Positions 8,781 through 17,389 of a stretch of DNA of 64,000 nt are shown here, piece after piece. Location of the stretch: the NCBI GenBank assembly GCA_029269725.1, contig JARJHS010000001.1:1054001-1118000 (forward strand), given 5' to 3'. The stretch is from Pollutibacter soli. GTDB lineage: Bacteria; Bacteroidota; Bacteroidia; Chitinophagales; Chitinophagaceae. The notes under the pieces are model-generated. The model saw nothing but the letters and a program-made list of their open reading frames with translations, was not told the origin of the DNA and did no database searches. The position numbers were made by a program, and so were the translations under genes. Numbering within the stretch: the stretch's first letter is position 1; each line of letters starts with the position of its first letter.

Positions 8781-8930
8781 CCTCCCAGGTTTAAGACCTC
8801 GCAGGTTTAAGACCTCGCAGGTTTAAGACCTAACAGGTTTTAAGACCTAACAGGTTTTAAGACCCGGCAGGTTTTAAGACCTGGGAGGTTTTAAGACCCG
8901 GCAGGTTTGAAGACCTCGCAGGTCTCTTTT
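8781..8930. repeat. Tandem array of about nine 16/17-bp units
   Basis: Three 16-bp units followed by five 17-bp units and a decayed last copy. Consensus is CCTCGCAGGTTTTAAGA, with the variable triplet after CCT being CCC, CGC, AAC, GGC or GGG. Each unit core (ACCTCGCAGGT) is nearly palindromic, so the array could fold as a row of small hairpins. It lies between the divergent DUF6249 and sigma factor genes and ends 55 bp before the sigma factor start, in its probable leader or promoter region. Confidence 0.9.
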
Positions 8931-8985
8931 GAAAAGTTTAATTTTAATAAAGCATGTAACCTCTAAAAACAAGCTGTAGTCATAT

Positions 8986-9582
8986 ATGCAGGACATGCAG
9001 AACGGACAAACAGATAACGAGCTGATCAGAGTTGTTTTATCGGGTGACCATCAGGCATATAAAACATTGGTGGAGCGATACCAGCATTATATTTTCACGC
9101 TGGCTATGCGCCTCACCGGATCAAGAGAGGATTCAGAAGAAATAGCTCAGGATGTATTTGTAAAAGCATTTCGTTCACTGGCCGACTTCAAGTTCACCGC
9201 CAAATTCAGTACCTGGCTCTATACCATAGCTCATAACACCGGCATTACCCATCTCCGAAAGAAAAAATTATCCATTCAATCGTTAGATCAGGAAGGAACT
9301 TTTATCCAGGTGGAGAACCAGGAATCGGATTTTAAGGCGAATCAGATAGAAGAAAAACATCGGAGGCAAATGGTAAACAAGGCAATTGAATTGCTTTCGC
9401 CTGAAGACGCCCAGATAATAACGCTGTTTTATAAAGGCGAACAAACGCTTGAAGAAATAGCGCGAATACTTGCGGTAGAACCGAATACTGTTAAAGTAAG
9501 GTTGTTCCGGGCGAGACAAAGATTGAAAGAAAAGATGGAACGCTATTTCGCAGAAGAGGTTAAATCGCTGACGAGTATGTAG
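8986..9582 (+). CDS. ECF-type RNA polymerase sigma factor
   Basis: 198 residues. Region 2 spans about 25-95 (YQHYIFTLAMRLTGSREDSEEIAQDVFVKAF, then FKFTAKFSTWLYTIAHN), the classical -10 recognition core. Region 4 spans about 130-185 and is a helix-turn-helix (LSPEDAQIITLFYKGEQTLEEIARIL, then VEPNTVKVRLFRARQRLKEKM). This is a cytoplasmic SigE-like factor of the kind common in Bacteroidota. The next gene, 155 bp downstream, encodes a membrane protein that probably acts as its anti-sigma factor. An alternative ATG lies three codons in. No TonB-dependent receptor sits next to it, so it is not a typical FecI-type uptake system. Confidence 0.93.
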   Translation: MQDMQNGQTDNELIRVVLSGDHQAYKTLVERYQHYIFTLAMRLTGSREDSEEIAQDVFVKAFRSLADFKFTAKFSTWLYTIAHNTGITHLRKKKLSIQSLDQEGTFIQVENQESDFKANQIEEKHRRQMVNKAIELLSPEDAQIITLFYKGEQTLEEIARILAVEPNTVKVRLFRARQRLKEKMERYFAEEVKSLTSM

Positions 9583-9737
9583 ATGGAATTGCTGATTCAG
9601 CTAGCGTATTTGGGTAAAAGTTGAAGGTTGTAAGTTTTAGGTTATAAGTTGTAGGTAAAACTTGTAGGTTAAACAGCCATTATCGGCGGAATTGAAAATG
9701 CTCTGATTAATTAAAAAGGATTTTTTAAATTGAGTAT

Positions 9738-10259
9738 ATGGACCAGGAAAAAAACATGGAGTTGCTCTTGTGGGAATATATTGACGGACAACTTTCCGGC
9801 GAAGAGAAAATAAGAGTTGAACAACTACTTCACCAGGACGCAGAATGGAAGAAAACATTTTTTGAAATAAAAGAGATGAATGCTTTGCTCATGAGCAGTG
9901 AGACCGAACAACCGTCCATGCGTTTTTCAAAAAATGTAATGGATGAAATTGCGCGGTATAAAATTGCTCCAGCGACTAAATCGTATGTCAATAAAAAGAT
10001 CGTTTTTGGTATTGCCGGATTTTTCCTCGTATTAATCGCCGGCTTCCTTATATATTTATTTACCCAGATTGATTTCAGTGCATCTTCATCAACGCCGATG
10101 CCTGTTGAACTTCCTGAATTAAAACTTGACTGGAAGAAATGGATCAATTCAACTTCAGTTCAATTGTTCCTGATGGCTGATATTGTTTTCGGATTGATGC
10201 TCCTGGACAGGTTTCTTACGAAAAGAAAAAATGCTGCGATCAACAAGCTCCAGCATTGA
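9738..10259 (+). CDS. Probable anti-sigma factor, membrane protein
   Basis: 173 residues. The N-terminus reads MELLLWEYIDGQLSGEEKIRVEQLL and is followed by DAEWKKTFFEIKEMNALL. This is the short helical sigma-binding unit seen in Bacteroidota anti-sigma factors; the zinc-binding HxxxCxxC motif is absent. Membrane helices lie at about 87-109 (IVFGIAGFFLVLIAGFLIYLF) and 141-160 (LFLMADIVFGLMLLD), with a Pro-rich periplasmic stretch between. It follows the ECF sigma factor gene on the same strand. It probably holds the sigma factor at the membrane until an envelope signal arrives. Role is inferred from architecture and neighbourhood. Confidence 0.75.
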   Translation: MDQEKNMELLLWEYIDGQLSGEEKIRVEQLLHQDAEWKKTFFEIKEMNALLMSSETEQPSMRFSKNVMDEIARYKIAPATKSYVNKKIVFGIAGFFLVLIAGFLIYLFTQIDFSASSSTPMPVELPELKLDWKKWINSTSVQLFLMADIVFGLMLLDRFLTKRKNAAINKLQH

Positions 10260-10913
10260 TTAAACGGGCTTCTCCAATAAAACTTCAGCAATTATTGAGT
10301 TGATGTCATCGGCGCGGTCCATCACCATTAGATGACCACCTTTAATGATCGTGTGTGATGGCTTTGTATATCGATGCGGAAAAACAAAATCATCTGTTCC
10401 GTGGATATGCACATAATTGCTGCTTTCGGATACAGCCTCCCATTCCAATGCTGCAATCATAGCCCAGCGAATGAAACCAGGATCTGCATTCCGCACCATT
10501 GAACGAATTATGTCTTTGTCTTCATTGGTTTCTGCAGTAAAAAGGCGCCGAAACATCACACCATTTTTTATCAGGCTGATGGGAACGAAACGAGGCAGAC
10601 CTGCTTTGTACATCCATCTGAAATAACCGGGCAATTGTTTGTGTTCAGGAACGCTCGCAATGAGTATGGTTTTATCGGAAGGAAAAAGTCTGCTGATTTC
10701 GACAGCAAGCATACCGCCAAAAGAAACACCAACCAGAATAAAATTCACACTGGTATCCATTTGCCCGGCCATACGACGCGCATAGCTTACGAGACTCTCA
10801 TTTTTTTCAGGTACAATCCAGTTCAGGAATACAGGTTCATAGTTGTCCGGAAACCGGATGTGCCGGAATACTCTTTCATCTGCGGCAAGCCCTCCAATCA
10901 AGTATGCTTTCAT
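10260..10913 (-). CDS. Alpha/beta hydrolase
   Basis: 217 residues, short for the family. The nucleophile elbow is GVSFGG (62-67) with Ser64. A late acid (GTDDFVFP) and His in KGGHLMV (near 195) complete a plausible triad. The N-terminus, MKAYLIGGLAADERVF, matches the oxyanion-hole strand of small carboxylesterase-like hydrolases. No signal peptide, so cytoplasmic. Its stop abuts the stop of the anti-sigma gene, the two being convergent. The structured element at 10971-11141 lies just upstream of its start and could be its leader. Substrate unknown. Confidence 0.85.
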   Translation of the reverse strand: MKAYLIGGLAADERVFRHIRFPDNYEPVFLNWIVPEKNESLVSYARRMAGQMDTSVNFILVGVSFGGMLAVEISRLFPSDKTILIASVPEHKQLPGYFRWMYKAGLPRFVPISLIKNGVMFRRLFTAETNEDKDIIRSMVRNADPGFIRWAMIAALEWEAVSESSNYVHIHGTDDFVFPHRYTKPSHTIIKGGHLMVMDRADDINSIIAEVLLEKPV

Positions 10914-10970
10914 ATACCAAAGTTAACATGTCGGGAATTTTGCGATAATCGACATCTGTTAAATATCCAG

Positions 10971-11141
10971 AGCCCGTGCCGGGCTCCCTCCCTCCCCCAC
11001 CTGCCAGCCGTCCAATGGGTGGTGCTGAAAATGGCTGAAGAATGATCTTCTGGTGGGAAGATCCTGACAAATCCATTTCAGCACCAAAAGATGCTTTGCA
11101 AAGCAGGCATGACTTTCATTCCCGGGCAATCAGTCATGCCT
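10971..11141. ncRNA. Strongly structured intergenic element (candidate leader RNA)
   Basis: Four nested or consecutive inverted repeats. AGCCCG/CGGGCT is at 10971-10985. A 13-bp stem with one bulge (GGTGCTGAAAATGG with CCATTTCAGCACC) closes 11021-11085. Inside it lies a 7-bp hairpin, GATCTTC/GAAGATC, at 11044-11063. A perfect 10-bp stem (AGGCATGACT/AGTCATGCCT) spans 11105-11141. Such density is unusual for spacer DNA. It sits between divergent genes and could be a 5' leader for either. It matches no riboswitch I can recognise; a decayed mobile repeat is the alternative. Confidence 0.45.
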
Positions 11142-11328
11142 TGTTAACGATAATACCATCAACACTTCAAAGATCCAATTTCAAACCTGCGATTCCAAGT
11201 GTAAAACACGAATACACCTGCGAAAAACACATCCGACTAATGGTTTTTTATCGTTGCTGTGTTTCGTGACTTAATCAACCTCAGAAAACGAATCCTGTTT
11301 GCCTAACTTTATAAAAAAAATTCCACGC

Positions 11329-12690
11329 ATGGATATCAGGAACAATATTCTGGAAACGATTGGCAATACTCCTTTGATCAAATTAAATAAAATAACACGC
11401 GATTTCCCCTGTGATGTGGTTGCCAAGGTTGATTATTTCAATCCCGGCAATTCAATCAAAGACAGGATGGCTGTGAAAATGGTTGAAGTTGCGGAACAAC
11501 AGGGTTTGCTGAAACCTGGTGGAACCATTATAGAATGCACAAGTGGAAATACAGGTATGGGTCTCGCTCTGGCAGCTATCGTAAAAGGATACAAATGCAT
11601 TTTTACTACCACCGATAAACAGTCAAAAGAAAAAATGGATATCCTGAAGGCTGTAGGTGCCGAAGTAATCGTCTGTCCGACTAACGTGGAACCTGATGAT
11701 CCAAGAAGTTACTATTCTGTAGCACGCAGACTGGCGAAAGAAATTCCCAATTCATTTCATGCTAATCAATATGATAACCTGGCAAACCGCTTAGCGCATT
11801 ACGAAACAACCGGACCTGAGCTGTGGAACCAGACGGATGGAAAAATCACTCACCTGGTTTGTACTGCAGGTACCGGTGGTACGGTAACAGGTACTGCACA
11901 GTTTCTGAAAGAGAAGAATCCCGATATTAAAGTATGGGCAATCGATGTGTATGGTTCATTGCTCACAAAATATTTCAATACCGGTGAGATTGATATGAAT
12001 GAAGTTCATCCTTACATATCGGAAGGATTCGGTGAAGATTTTGTTCCTGAAAATTATGATATGTCGGTCATCGATCATTTCGAACAGGTGACGGATAAGG
12101 ATGGCGCTATTATGGCGCGAAGGATTGCTAAGGAAGAAGGTTTGTTTTGTGGTTACAGCGCGGGTAGCTGTTTACAGGGATTGATGCAACTCAAATCATC
12201 TTTGAAAAAAGGAGATCTTGTGGTGTGTATTTTTCATGATCATGGCAGCAGGTATGTTGCGAAAATTTATAATGATCAATGGATGATGGAACGTGGTTTC
12301 CTCGAAGTGAAAACATTCAAGGATATCATCAATGGTCGTGGAGTAAGACAGAGATTGGTTTCAGTGGAACCAGATCGCACAATCGCAGAAACTGTTGAGT
12401 TAATGAAAAAGTATGATATTGAACATATTCCGGTGATCAGTGAAAGTGAACCTATAGGTGCGATTAGTGAGAACGGACTGTTTCAAAAAGTGTTCTCCAA
12501 CCCTGATATAAGAAACGAAAAAGTTAAAGCGGTAATGGAATCACCTTATCCATTAGTTGATTTTAATACTCCGGTGGAAAGAATCAGTACACTAATCAAT
12601 AAAGAAAACGGTGCAGTATTAGGAAAAGATGAGAGTGGGAATTTTCACATTGTAACCAAGTACGATATTCTGCAGGCTCTTGCCAAATAG
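11329..12690 (+). CDS. Cystathionine beta-synthase / cysteine synthase-like PLP enzyme with CBS domains
   Basis: 453 residues from the ATG at 11329; a TTG-initiated extension of ten codons is possible but less likely. Residues about 1-320 are a fold-type II PLP enzyme: GNTPLIKL near the start, NPGNSIKDRMA with Schiff-base Lys44, ECTSGNTGMGLA as substrate loop, and TAGTGGTVTGTA as phosphate cup. Residues about 335-453 hold two CBS motifs (VSVEPDRTIAETVELMKKYDIEHIPV is the core of the first). It joins serine or O-acetylserine with a thiol, in transsulfuration or cysteine synthesis. The C-terminal CBS pair usually senses adenosyl ligands. The gene stands alone, with a structured element upstream and a long gene-free stretch downstream. 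Confidence 0.9.
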   Translation: MDIRNNILETIGNTPLIKLNKITRDFPCDVVAKVDYFNPGNSIKDRMAVKMVEVAEQQGLLKPGGTIIECTSGNTGMGLALAAIVKGYKCIFTTTDKQSKEKMDILKAVGAEVIVCPTNVEPDDPRSYYSVARRLAKEIPNSFHANQYDNLANRLAHYETTGPELWNQTDGKITHLVCTAGTGGTVTGTAQFLKEKNPDIKVWAIDVYGSLLTKYFNTGEIDMNEVHPYISEGFGEDFVPENYDMSVIDHFEQVTDKDGAIMARRIAKEEGLFCGYSAGSCLQGLMQLKSSLKKGDLVVCIFHDHGSRYVAKIYNDQWMMERGFLEVKTFKDIINGRGVRQRLVSVEPDRTIAETVELMKKYDIEHIPVISESEPIGAISENGLFQKVFSNPDIRNEKVKAVMESPYPLVDFNTPVERISTLINKENGAVLGKDESGNFHIVTKYDILQALAK

Positions 12691-12699
12691 GTTCCAAAA

Positions 12700-13570
12700 T
12701 TTTACATCGCTCATTATCATAACATTAAGCCGCTTTACTGCTTCAGGTGATTCAAATAGGAACAGCTGTTCGCGTAGATTTACGAATGGTAAATACTGTA
12801 TATCTCCTATCCCAGAGGTAAAAAATGCGGTGTTAAAAATGAGTGAAAATGCTCTTGCACACGCATGTATGGGCTATTATCTTTGTTCCAGAAGTTGATT
12901 GAAAGGATAAGTACACCTTAACCGCCAATATCCAAAACCATCCAAGAAAAAGTTATCATCCAATATCAATGAAAGGGTGAAGCTACTCCTCTACAATCTT
13001 CTTCAAATAGCTCGTTCCACGGGCACCGTTTTTAAAGATCCAATATCATCCTAAGCATTCCTGCTGACCAGAAAGACCGAAACCAATTCCTGATTCGACT
13101 TAAAGTAAAACTTGAGTTGAGTTCGAAAAACCAGAATTATCCAAGATCCAAAAAACCAAAACAAAATCCAACGTCTTAGACAAACCAAGAGAAATCCAAT
13201 GTTATTTTGAAGACCAAGTTTTCCAATTATCCTGAAACCAAATTTGAAATCCAATTCCACTGAACCAAACCACCAGAAACCTCAAACAAAAAATTGTTTG
13301 ATTCAATTTCCGGAAAAACCAAAACAAACCCTTTATTCTGAGAAACCACAAATCCAATTACCATTGAAAGAAACCACAAACAATCTAATAGGAATTGTTT
13401 GACACTATCCAGAAAAACCAGGTATCCAATTTATCCGAGAAACCAAAAGAAAAAAATCCAAGTCCTGTACACACCATCCGAAAAAAAAATTGTCAGATTC
13501 AGGTTAATTCCTGGTAACGAAAATCAATCCTATTAAAAACCAGTAGAATTTAAGGCTTCTGACAAATGAA
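12700..13570. other. Long A/C-rich, G-poor gene-free stretch with degenerate short repeats
   Basis: No convincing gene lies in the 1.1 kb after the PLP enzyme gene. From about 12,900 to 13,530 the plus strand is visibly rich in A and C and poor in G. Words such as AAACCAAA, ATCCAAT and GAAACCA recur every 20-40 bp in a degraded pattern. The stretch ends at a strong plus-strand terminator (13573). Strand asymmetry plus a terminator suggest either an unstructured transcribed RNA or a decayed repeat array. The 72-codon frame at 12680-12898 looks non-coding. Confidence 0.6.
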
Positions 13571-13572
13571 TT

Positions 13573-13601
13573 GTCCCGCTCAAAAGGCGGGACTTTTTTT
13601 T
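13573..13601 (+). terminator. Strong intrinsic terminator
   Basis: A perfect 7-bp GC-rich stem (GTCCCGC/GCGGGAC) with a TCAAAAG loop is followed by eight T. It lies about 900 bp after the nearest plus-strand gene, so it may end a transcript covering the A/C-rich stretch. Confidence 0.85.
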
Positions 13602-13676
13602 GTTTATAGTTGCTAGTTGTTAGTTCTTAGTTCTTAGAAGGCAACAGATCATTGAAAATAACCGGATGGATAAAGT

Positions 13677-13702
13677 TTCGTTGTTCGTTGTTCGTTGTTC
13701 GG
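13677..13702 (+). repeat. TTCGTTG heptamer repeat
   Basis: About three and a half tandem copies of TTCGTTG. The same motif recurs at 18322-18390 and 56271-56310, always in gene-free spacers. Confidence 0.7.
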
Positions 13703-13805
13703 TGAAACGCCCAGTTTACCGTTTTCCGTTTTTTTCGGCTTTTCTGAATGCCTTTTACCTTAACTATTGCCTGGCTGTACCTTTTGCCCCCTTACTTTTG
13801 CCTGA

Positions 13806-14597
13806 ATGATCACTTCCATCGACCAGATTAGCGAGAAAATTCAATTGCAGAATTTTCCTGAAAGAATTGTTTCGTTGGTGCCGTCACAAACGGAATTACT
13901 TTATGATTTCGGATTAAACGAACAGGTAAAGGGAATCACGAAATTTTGCACAATGCCTGCTTCATGGTTTCATCAAAAAATTAAAATAGGCGGTACAAAG
14001 AATCTGAATATCAAAAAAATCCGGGATCTGGGGCCTGATCTGATTTTTGCAAATAAGGAAGAAAATGAAAAAGATCAGGTTGAACTGCTTAGAGAAATTG
14101 CGCCGGTTTGGACGTCGGATGTTTCAGATCTGGTAAGCGCTTTAAGAATGATCACTTCGATTGGAGAGCTCACTGGTCGCAAAAACAAATCGGATCAGAT
14201 CGTAAAGGTTATTTCTGAAAACTTCTCCAATCTGAAACAGGCTCAATACAAGCCATCTGTTGCTTACCTGATCTGGTATGACCCGATAATGGTGGCAGGG
14301 GGCGACTGTTTTATAAACGATATGATAAGTAAAGCCGGTTTCCGAAATTGCTTTTCCGATCAGTCGAGATATCCCAAAATTGATATTGAAGAAATCAGGC
14401 AATTCTCTCCCGAACTCATTTTTCTATCTTCTGAACCATTTCCTTTTTCAGAAAAACATAAACGCGAGTTTGAGCTGCTCTTTCCTGCATCTGCAATAGT
14501 ATTGGTAGCCGGTGAAATGTTCAGTTGGTATGGAAGCCGGCTGCTATATGCTCCTGCATACTTCCGAACCTTGCATGTTCCCGCGTTGGACGTTTAA
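13806..14597 (+). CDS. Helical-backbone metal/corrinoid-binding protein (BtuF/FepB-like)
   Basis: 263 residues. RIVSLVPSQTELLYDFG (20-36) is the hallmark N-terminal strand-helix of periplasmic cobalamin and siderophore binding proteins. KIGGTKNLNIKKIRDLGPDLIFANKEEN (60-87) and DIEEIRQFSPELIFLSSEPFPF are the two-lobe repeats. PSVAYLIWYDPIMVAGGDCFINDMISKAGFRN matches the second lobe. There is no signal peptide, which is odd for a binding protein, so it may be cytoplasmic or use another route. No ABC permease sits nearby. The gene is preceded by a short spacer and ends within an inverted repeat (14597-14636). Confidence 0.85.
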   Translation: MITSIDQISEKIQLQNFPERIVSLVPSQTELLYDFGLNEQVKGITKFCTMPASWFHQKIKIGGTKNLNIKKIRDLGPDLIFANKEENEKDQVELLREIAPVWTSDVSDLVSALRMITSIGELTGRKNKSDQIVKVISENFSNLKQAQYKPSVAYLIWYDPIMVAGGDCFINDMISKAGFRNCFSDQSRYPKIDIEEIRQFSPELIFLSSEPFPFSEKHKREFELLFPASAIVLVAGEMFSWYGSRLLYAPAYFRTLHVPALDV

Positions 14598-14636
14598 CGT
14601 TCAACTCCTGCCTGCCGGCAAAGGCAGGTTGAACGT
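14597..14636. repeat. Dispersed palindromic repeat with CCTGCCGGCAAAGGCAGG core
   Basis: ACGTTCAACTCCTGCC pairs with GGCAGGTTGAACGT, giving a stem of about 14 bp with one small bulge. It overlaps the last base of the preceding stop codon. Related copies are at about 47730-47765 and 52374-52398. It may act as a bidirectional terminator or be a miniature repeat. Confidence 0.65.
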
Positions 14637-14687
14637 AAAACCTACATATCCCCTATATTTGCCCCAAAATCTAAAACCAACTCCATC

Positions 14688-15746
14688 ATGGCCAATCAGA
14701 GACTCCTTGATCTTTTAGGTGATAAAGCCGAATACCTCCTCAATCATAAATCCACCGCTATAGATAAATCCACCCTTCACCTTCCTTCACCGGATCATAT
14801 TGATAAGATCTGGATCAACAGTAACAGGAGCAACCAGGTATTACGCAATTTCCAGGATCTTCTTGGTCATGGGCGTCTGGCCGATACAGGTTATTGCTCA
14901 ATTTTCCCTGTAGACCAGGGAATCGAGCACAGTGCAGGCTCCGCCTTCTCTCCTAACCCGATTTATTTCGACCCTGAATCAATTATTAAACTGGCTATCG
15001 AAGGTGGCTGTAATGGTGTAGCATCTACTTATGGCGTATTGGGTATCATGAGCCGTAAATACGCACACAAAATTCCTTTCATTGTAAAGATTAACCATAA
15101 TGAATTTTTAAGCCTTCCTAACCGCTACGACCAAACGATGTTTGGTACCATCAAAAGCGCATGGAATATGGGTGCTGTAGGGATCGGCGCTACCATTTAT
15201 TGGGGTTCTGAACCAAGCGCTCGCCAGCTGAAGGAAGTAGCTGAGGCTTTTGAATATGCACATGAGCTGGGAATGGTAACCATCCTCTGGTGCTATACCC
15301 GCAATAACGGATTTAAAGTTGATGGCGTAGACTATCATACTTCTGCAGATCTTACCGGACAGGCTAATCACCTGGGTGTAACACTGCAGGCAGACATCAT
15401 CAAACAAAAACTCGCTACCAATAATGGTGGATACCTGGCAACCAAGCATGGTAAAACGTCACCACTGGTGTATGAAAAACTGACTACTGATCACCCTATT
15501 GATCTTTGCCGTTACCAGGTATTGAATTGCTTCAACGGTCGTGTAGGTCTGATCAATTCAGGCGGAGAATCCAAAGGAACTTCTGACCTCGCTGAATCAG
15601 TATATACGGCTGTTATCAATAAAAGAGCTGGCGGTATGGGGCTGATCCTTGGACGAAAAGCCTTCCAGCGCCCATTTAAAGAAGGTGTGGAAATCCTACA
15701 GGCAACTCAGGATGTGTATCTCGACAAGGATATCACAATAGCCTGA
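14688..15746 (+). CDS. fbaB: Class I fructose-bisphosphate aldolase (DhnA/FbaB type)
   Basis: 352 residues, the usual length. It cleaves fructose-1,6-bisphosphate to dihydroxyacetone phosphate and glyceraldehyde-3-phosphate in glycolysis and gluconeogenesis, through a Schiff base. Diagnostic stretches are [16 protein letters not shown] near residue 73, [40 protein letters not shown] and the phosphate-binding INSGGESKG near the C-terminus. Metal-independent class I enzymes of this family are widespread in Bacteroidota. Cytoplasmic. It is followed by accD 166 bp later with no clear terminator. Confidence 0.93.
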   Translation: MANQRLLDLLGDKAEYLLNHKSTAIDKSTLHLPSPDHIDKIWINSNRSNQVLRNFQDLLGHGRLADTGYCSIFPVDQGIEHSAGSAFSPNPIYFDPESIIKLAIEGGCNGVASTYGVLGIMSRKYAHKIPFIVKINHNEFLSLPNRYDQTMFGTIKSAWNMGAVGIGATIYWGSEPSARQLKEVAEAFEYAHELGMVTILWCYTRNNGFKVDGVDYHTSADLTGQANHLGVTLQADIIKQKLATNNGGYLATKHGKTSPLVYEKLTTDHPIDLCRYQVLNCFNGRVGLINSGGESKGTSDLAESVYTAVINKRAGGMGLILGRKAFQRPFKEGVEILQATQDVYLDKDITIA

Positions 15747-15912
15747 CAACCAAGATCCTAGACTATTTTTATTGCCCTGGATGCAATAATCGCCGAAGCG
15801 GTTTTTGCAGTATTTTTAATTACATTTGTTTTGGTTAGGGACCGGAACTGTCTTTGATAGTATTACCGGGAAGTACGAAAGTGTGTGATTCCGGTACAAA
15901 TAAAAATGTGAT

Positions 15913-16830
15913 ATGGCCTTAAAAATTGAGGAAGATTTCGACGATCAGCTTTCTGGAGAGCCGGGGAAAACAGACGCTTCTACCAGCCGCTGGTTTAAAA
16001 GGATGAAAAAGGGTATCAACACGTCTACCTCCGAGAAAAAAGAGGCTCCGGACGGGTTGTGGACCAAATGTCCGCAATGCAAGTATACCTGCACCACCCT
16101 TGACCTGAAAGAAAATCTGTACGTATGTCCGAAATGTGAATATCATCACCGTATTGGCAGTACCGATTATTTCGAAATACTTTTTGACGATAAACAGTAT
16201 ACTGAGTTTTTCGCAGGTGTAAAATCTATCGACTATCTCGGATTCAATGACCTAAAGCCTTATAAGAAAAGGTTGGAGGAAGCCTATTACAAAACCGGGC
16301 TGCATGATTCACTCACGGCGGCACTGGGAAAAGTAAATGGTTTTGAACTGATGGTCTGTTGTATGGATTTTAATTTCATCGGTGGGTCATTGGGAAGTGT
16401 GATGGGAGAAAAAATTGCGCGCGCGGCGGATTACTGCCGGGAACACAAAGTACCACTGATGATCATCAGTAAGAGCGGAGGAGCAAGAATGATGGAAAGC
16501 GCTTTCTCTTTAATGCAGCTTCCAAAAACACTTGGAAAACTTACCCTGCTTGCAGAAGCCGGCGTTCCCTATATTTCTTTATGCACTGATCCCACCTATG
16601 GCGGTACAACCGCTTCATTCGCCATGGTGGGTGACATCAATATCGGCGAACCTGGTGCAATGATTGGTTTCGCAGGTCCTCGTGTTATCCGCGAAACCAT
16701 TAAGAAAGATCTGCCGGATGGATTCCAGAGTTCTGAATTTGTAATGAATCACGGATTTCTGGATCTCATCATCAATAGAAAACAACTCAAAGAAAAGATC
16801 AGCACTCTCCTGCTTCTTTTTAAACATTAA
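15913..16830 (+). CDS. accD: Acetyl-CoA carboxylase carboxyltransferase subunit beta
   Basis: 305 residues. A zinc ribbon with Cys53, Cys56, Cys72 and Cys75 (CPQCKYTC, then VCPKCEYH) precedes a crotonase-fold carboxyltransferase core. Diagnostic parts are FIGGSLGSVMGEKIARA, the SKSGGARMMESAFSLMQL strand and DPTYGGTTASFAMVGDINIGEPGAMIGFAGPRVI. With AccA it transfers the carboxyl group from biotin to acetyl-CoA, giving malonyl-CoA for fatty acid synthesis. accA is not in the window. The N-terminal 45 residues are a low-complexity extension before the zinc finger. Confidence 0.96.
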   Translation: MALKIEEDFDDQLSGEPGKTDASTSRWFKRMKKGINTSTSEKKEAPDGLWTKCPQCKYTCTTLDLKENLYVCPKCEYHHRIGSTDYFEILFDDKQYTEFFAGVKSIDYLGFNDLKPYKKRLEEAYYKTGLHDSLTAALGKVNGFELMVCCMDFNFIGGSLGSVMGEKIARAADYCREHKVPLMIISKSGGARMMESAFSLMQLPKTLGKLTLLAEAGVPYISLCTDPTYGGTTASFAMVGDINIGEPGAMIGFAGPRVIRETIKKDLPDGFQSSEFVMNHGFLDLIINRKQLKEKISTLLLLFKH

Positions 16831-16831
16831 C

Positions 16832-16872
16832 CCTTAACGTTTAACGCTGAACGTTAAACGTCAAACGTTCAA
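16832..16872. repeat. AACGTTTAACG-type inverted repeats in the accD-smpB spacer
   Basis: ACGTTTAAC and GTTAAACGT form a 9-bp stem, followed by two further AACGT-rich half sites. Similar words occur before the thuA-like gene (47722-47780) and after 14590. It may be a weak terminator or a dispersed repeat. Confidence 0.5.
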
Positions 16873-16880
16873 CGTGACTG

Positions 16881-17318
16881 ATGGAATTAAAAAACCGCTC
16901 CGCTTATTTTGATTATTTCATCGATGATGAATTCGATGCGGGGATGGTATTGGCCGGTACCGAAGTAAAATCCATCAGGGCAGGAAAAGTAAGCTTCAAT
17001 GATAGCTATTGCTTTCTCCATAAAGGTGAGCTTTGGGTAAAGAGCCTGCACATCGCACCGTATGAGTTTGGGACATATGCCAATCATGATCCGGTGAAAG
17101 AAAGAAAGCTGTTGCTCACGGCAAGAGAACTGAAAAAGCTTGATACCAAAACCAGGGAGAAAGGATTTACTATCATTCCCCTGAAAATCTTTTTCAATGA
17201 TAAGGGGTTTGCAAAAATGAAGATAGGGCTCGCGAGAGGTAAGAAAACCCATGATAAAAGAGAAAGCATTAAACAGAAAGACGCAGCCAGGGAAATCAAA
17301 CGCCACCTGAAAAGATGA
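16881..17318 (+). CDS. smpB: SsrA-binding protein SmpB
   Basis: 145 residues, full length. N-terminal KNRSAYFDYFIDDEFDAGMVL and GTEVKSIRAGKVSFNDSYCF match the SmpB oligonucleotide-binding barrel. The ending GKKTHDKRESIKQKDAAREIKRHLKR is the typical basic tail that enters the ribosomal decoding centre. SmpB binds tmRNA and drives rescue of stalled ribosomes. No tmRNA gene was seen in the window. The gene follows accD by 50 bp of repeat-rich spacer. Confidence 0.96.
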   Translation: MELKNRSAYFDYFIDDEFDAGMVLAGTEVKSIRAGKVSFNDSYCFLHKGELWVKSLHIAPYEFGTYANHDPVKERKLLLTARELKKLDTKTREKGFTIIPLKIFFNDKGFAKMKIGLARGKKTHDKRESIKQKDAAREIKRHLKR

Positions 17319-17389
17319 TCTGCATGATCACACGACAGAGTATCAATGGTTTATACAGATGGCATGATATTTTCACTCATTCTCCATTT

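Noticed and set aside
12680-12898. 72-codon frame overlapping the end of the PLP enzyme gene
   Set aside because: Overlaps the real gene end and lacks protein-like composition.
12900-13560. Possible CRISPR array
   Set aside because: Recurring words are degenerate and not evenly spaced; no identical repeats with unique spacers.
15801-15828. Promoter before accD (TTTTTG and TACATTTG)
   Set aside because: The -7 match is good but the spacing of 13 bp to the upstream element is too short.
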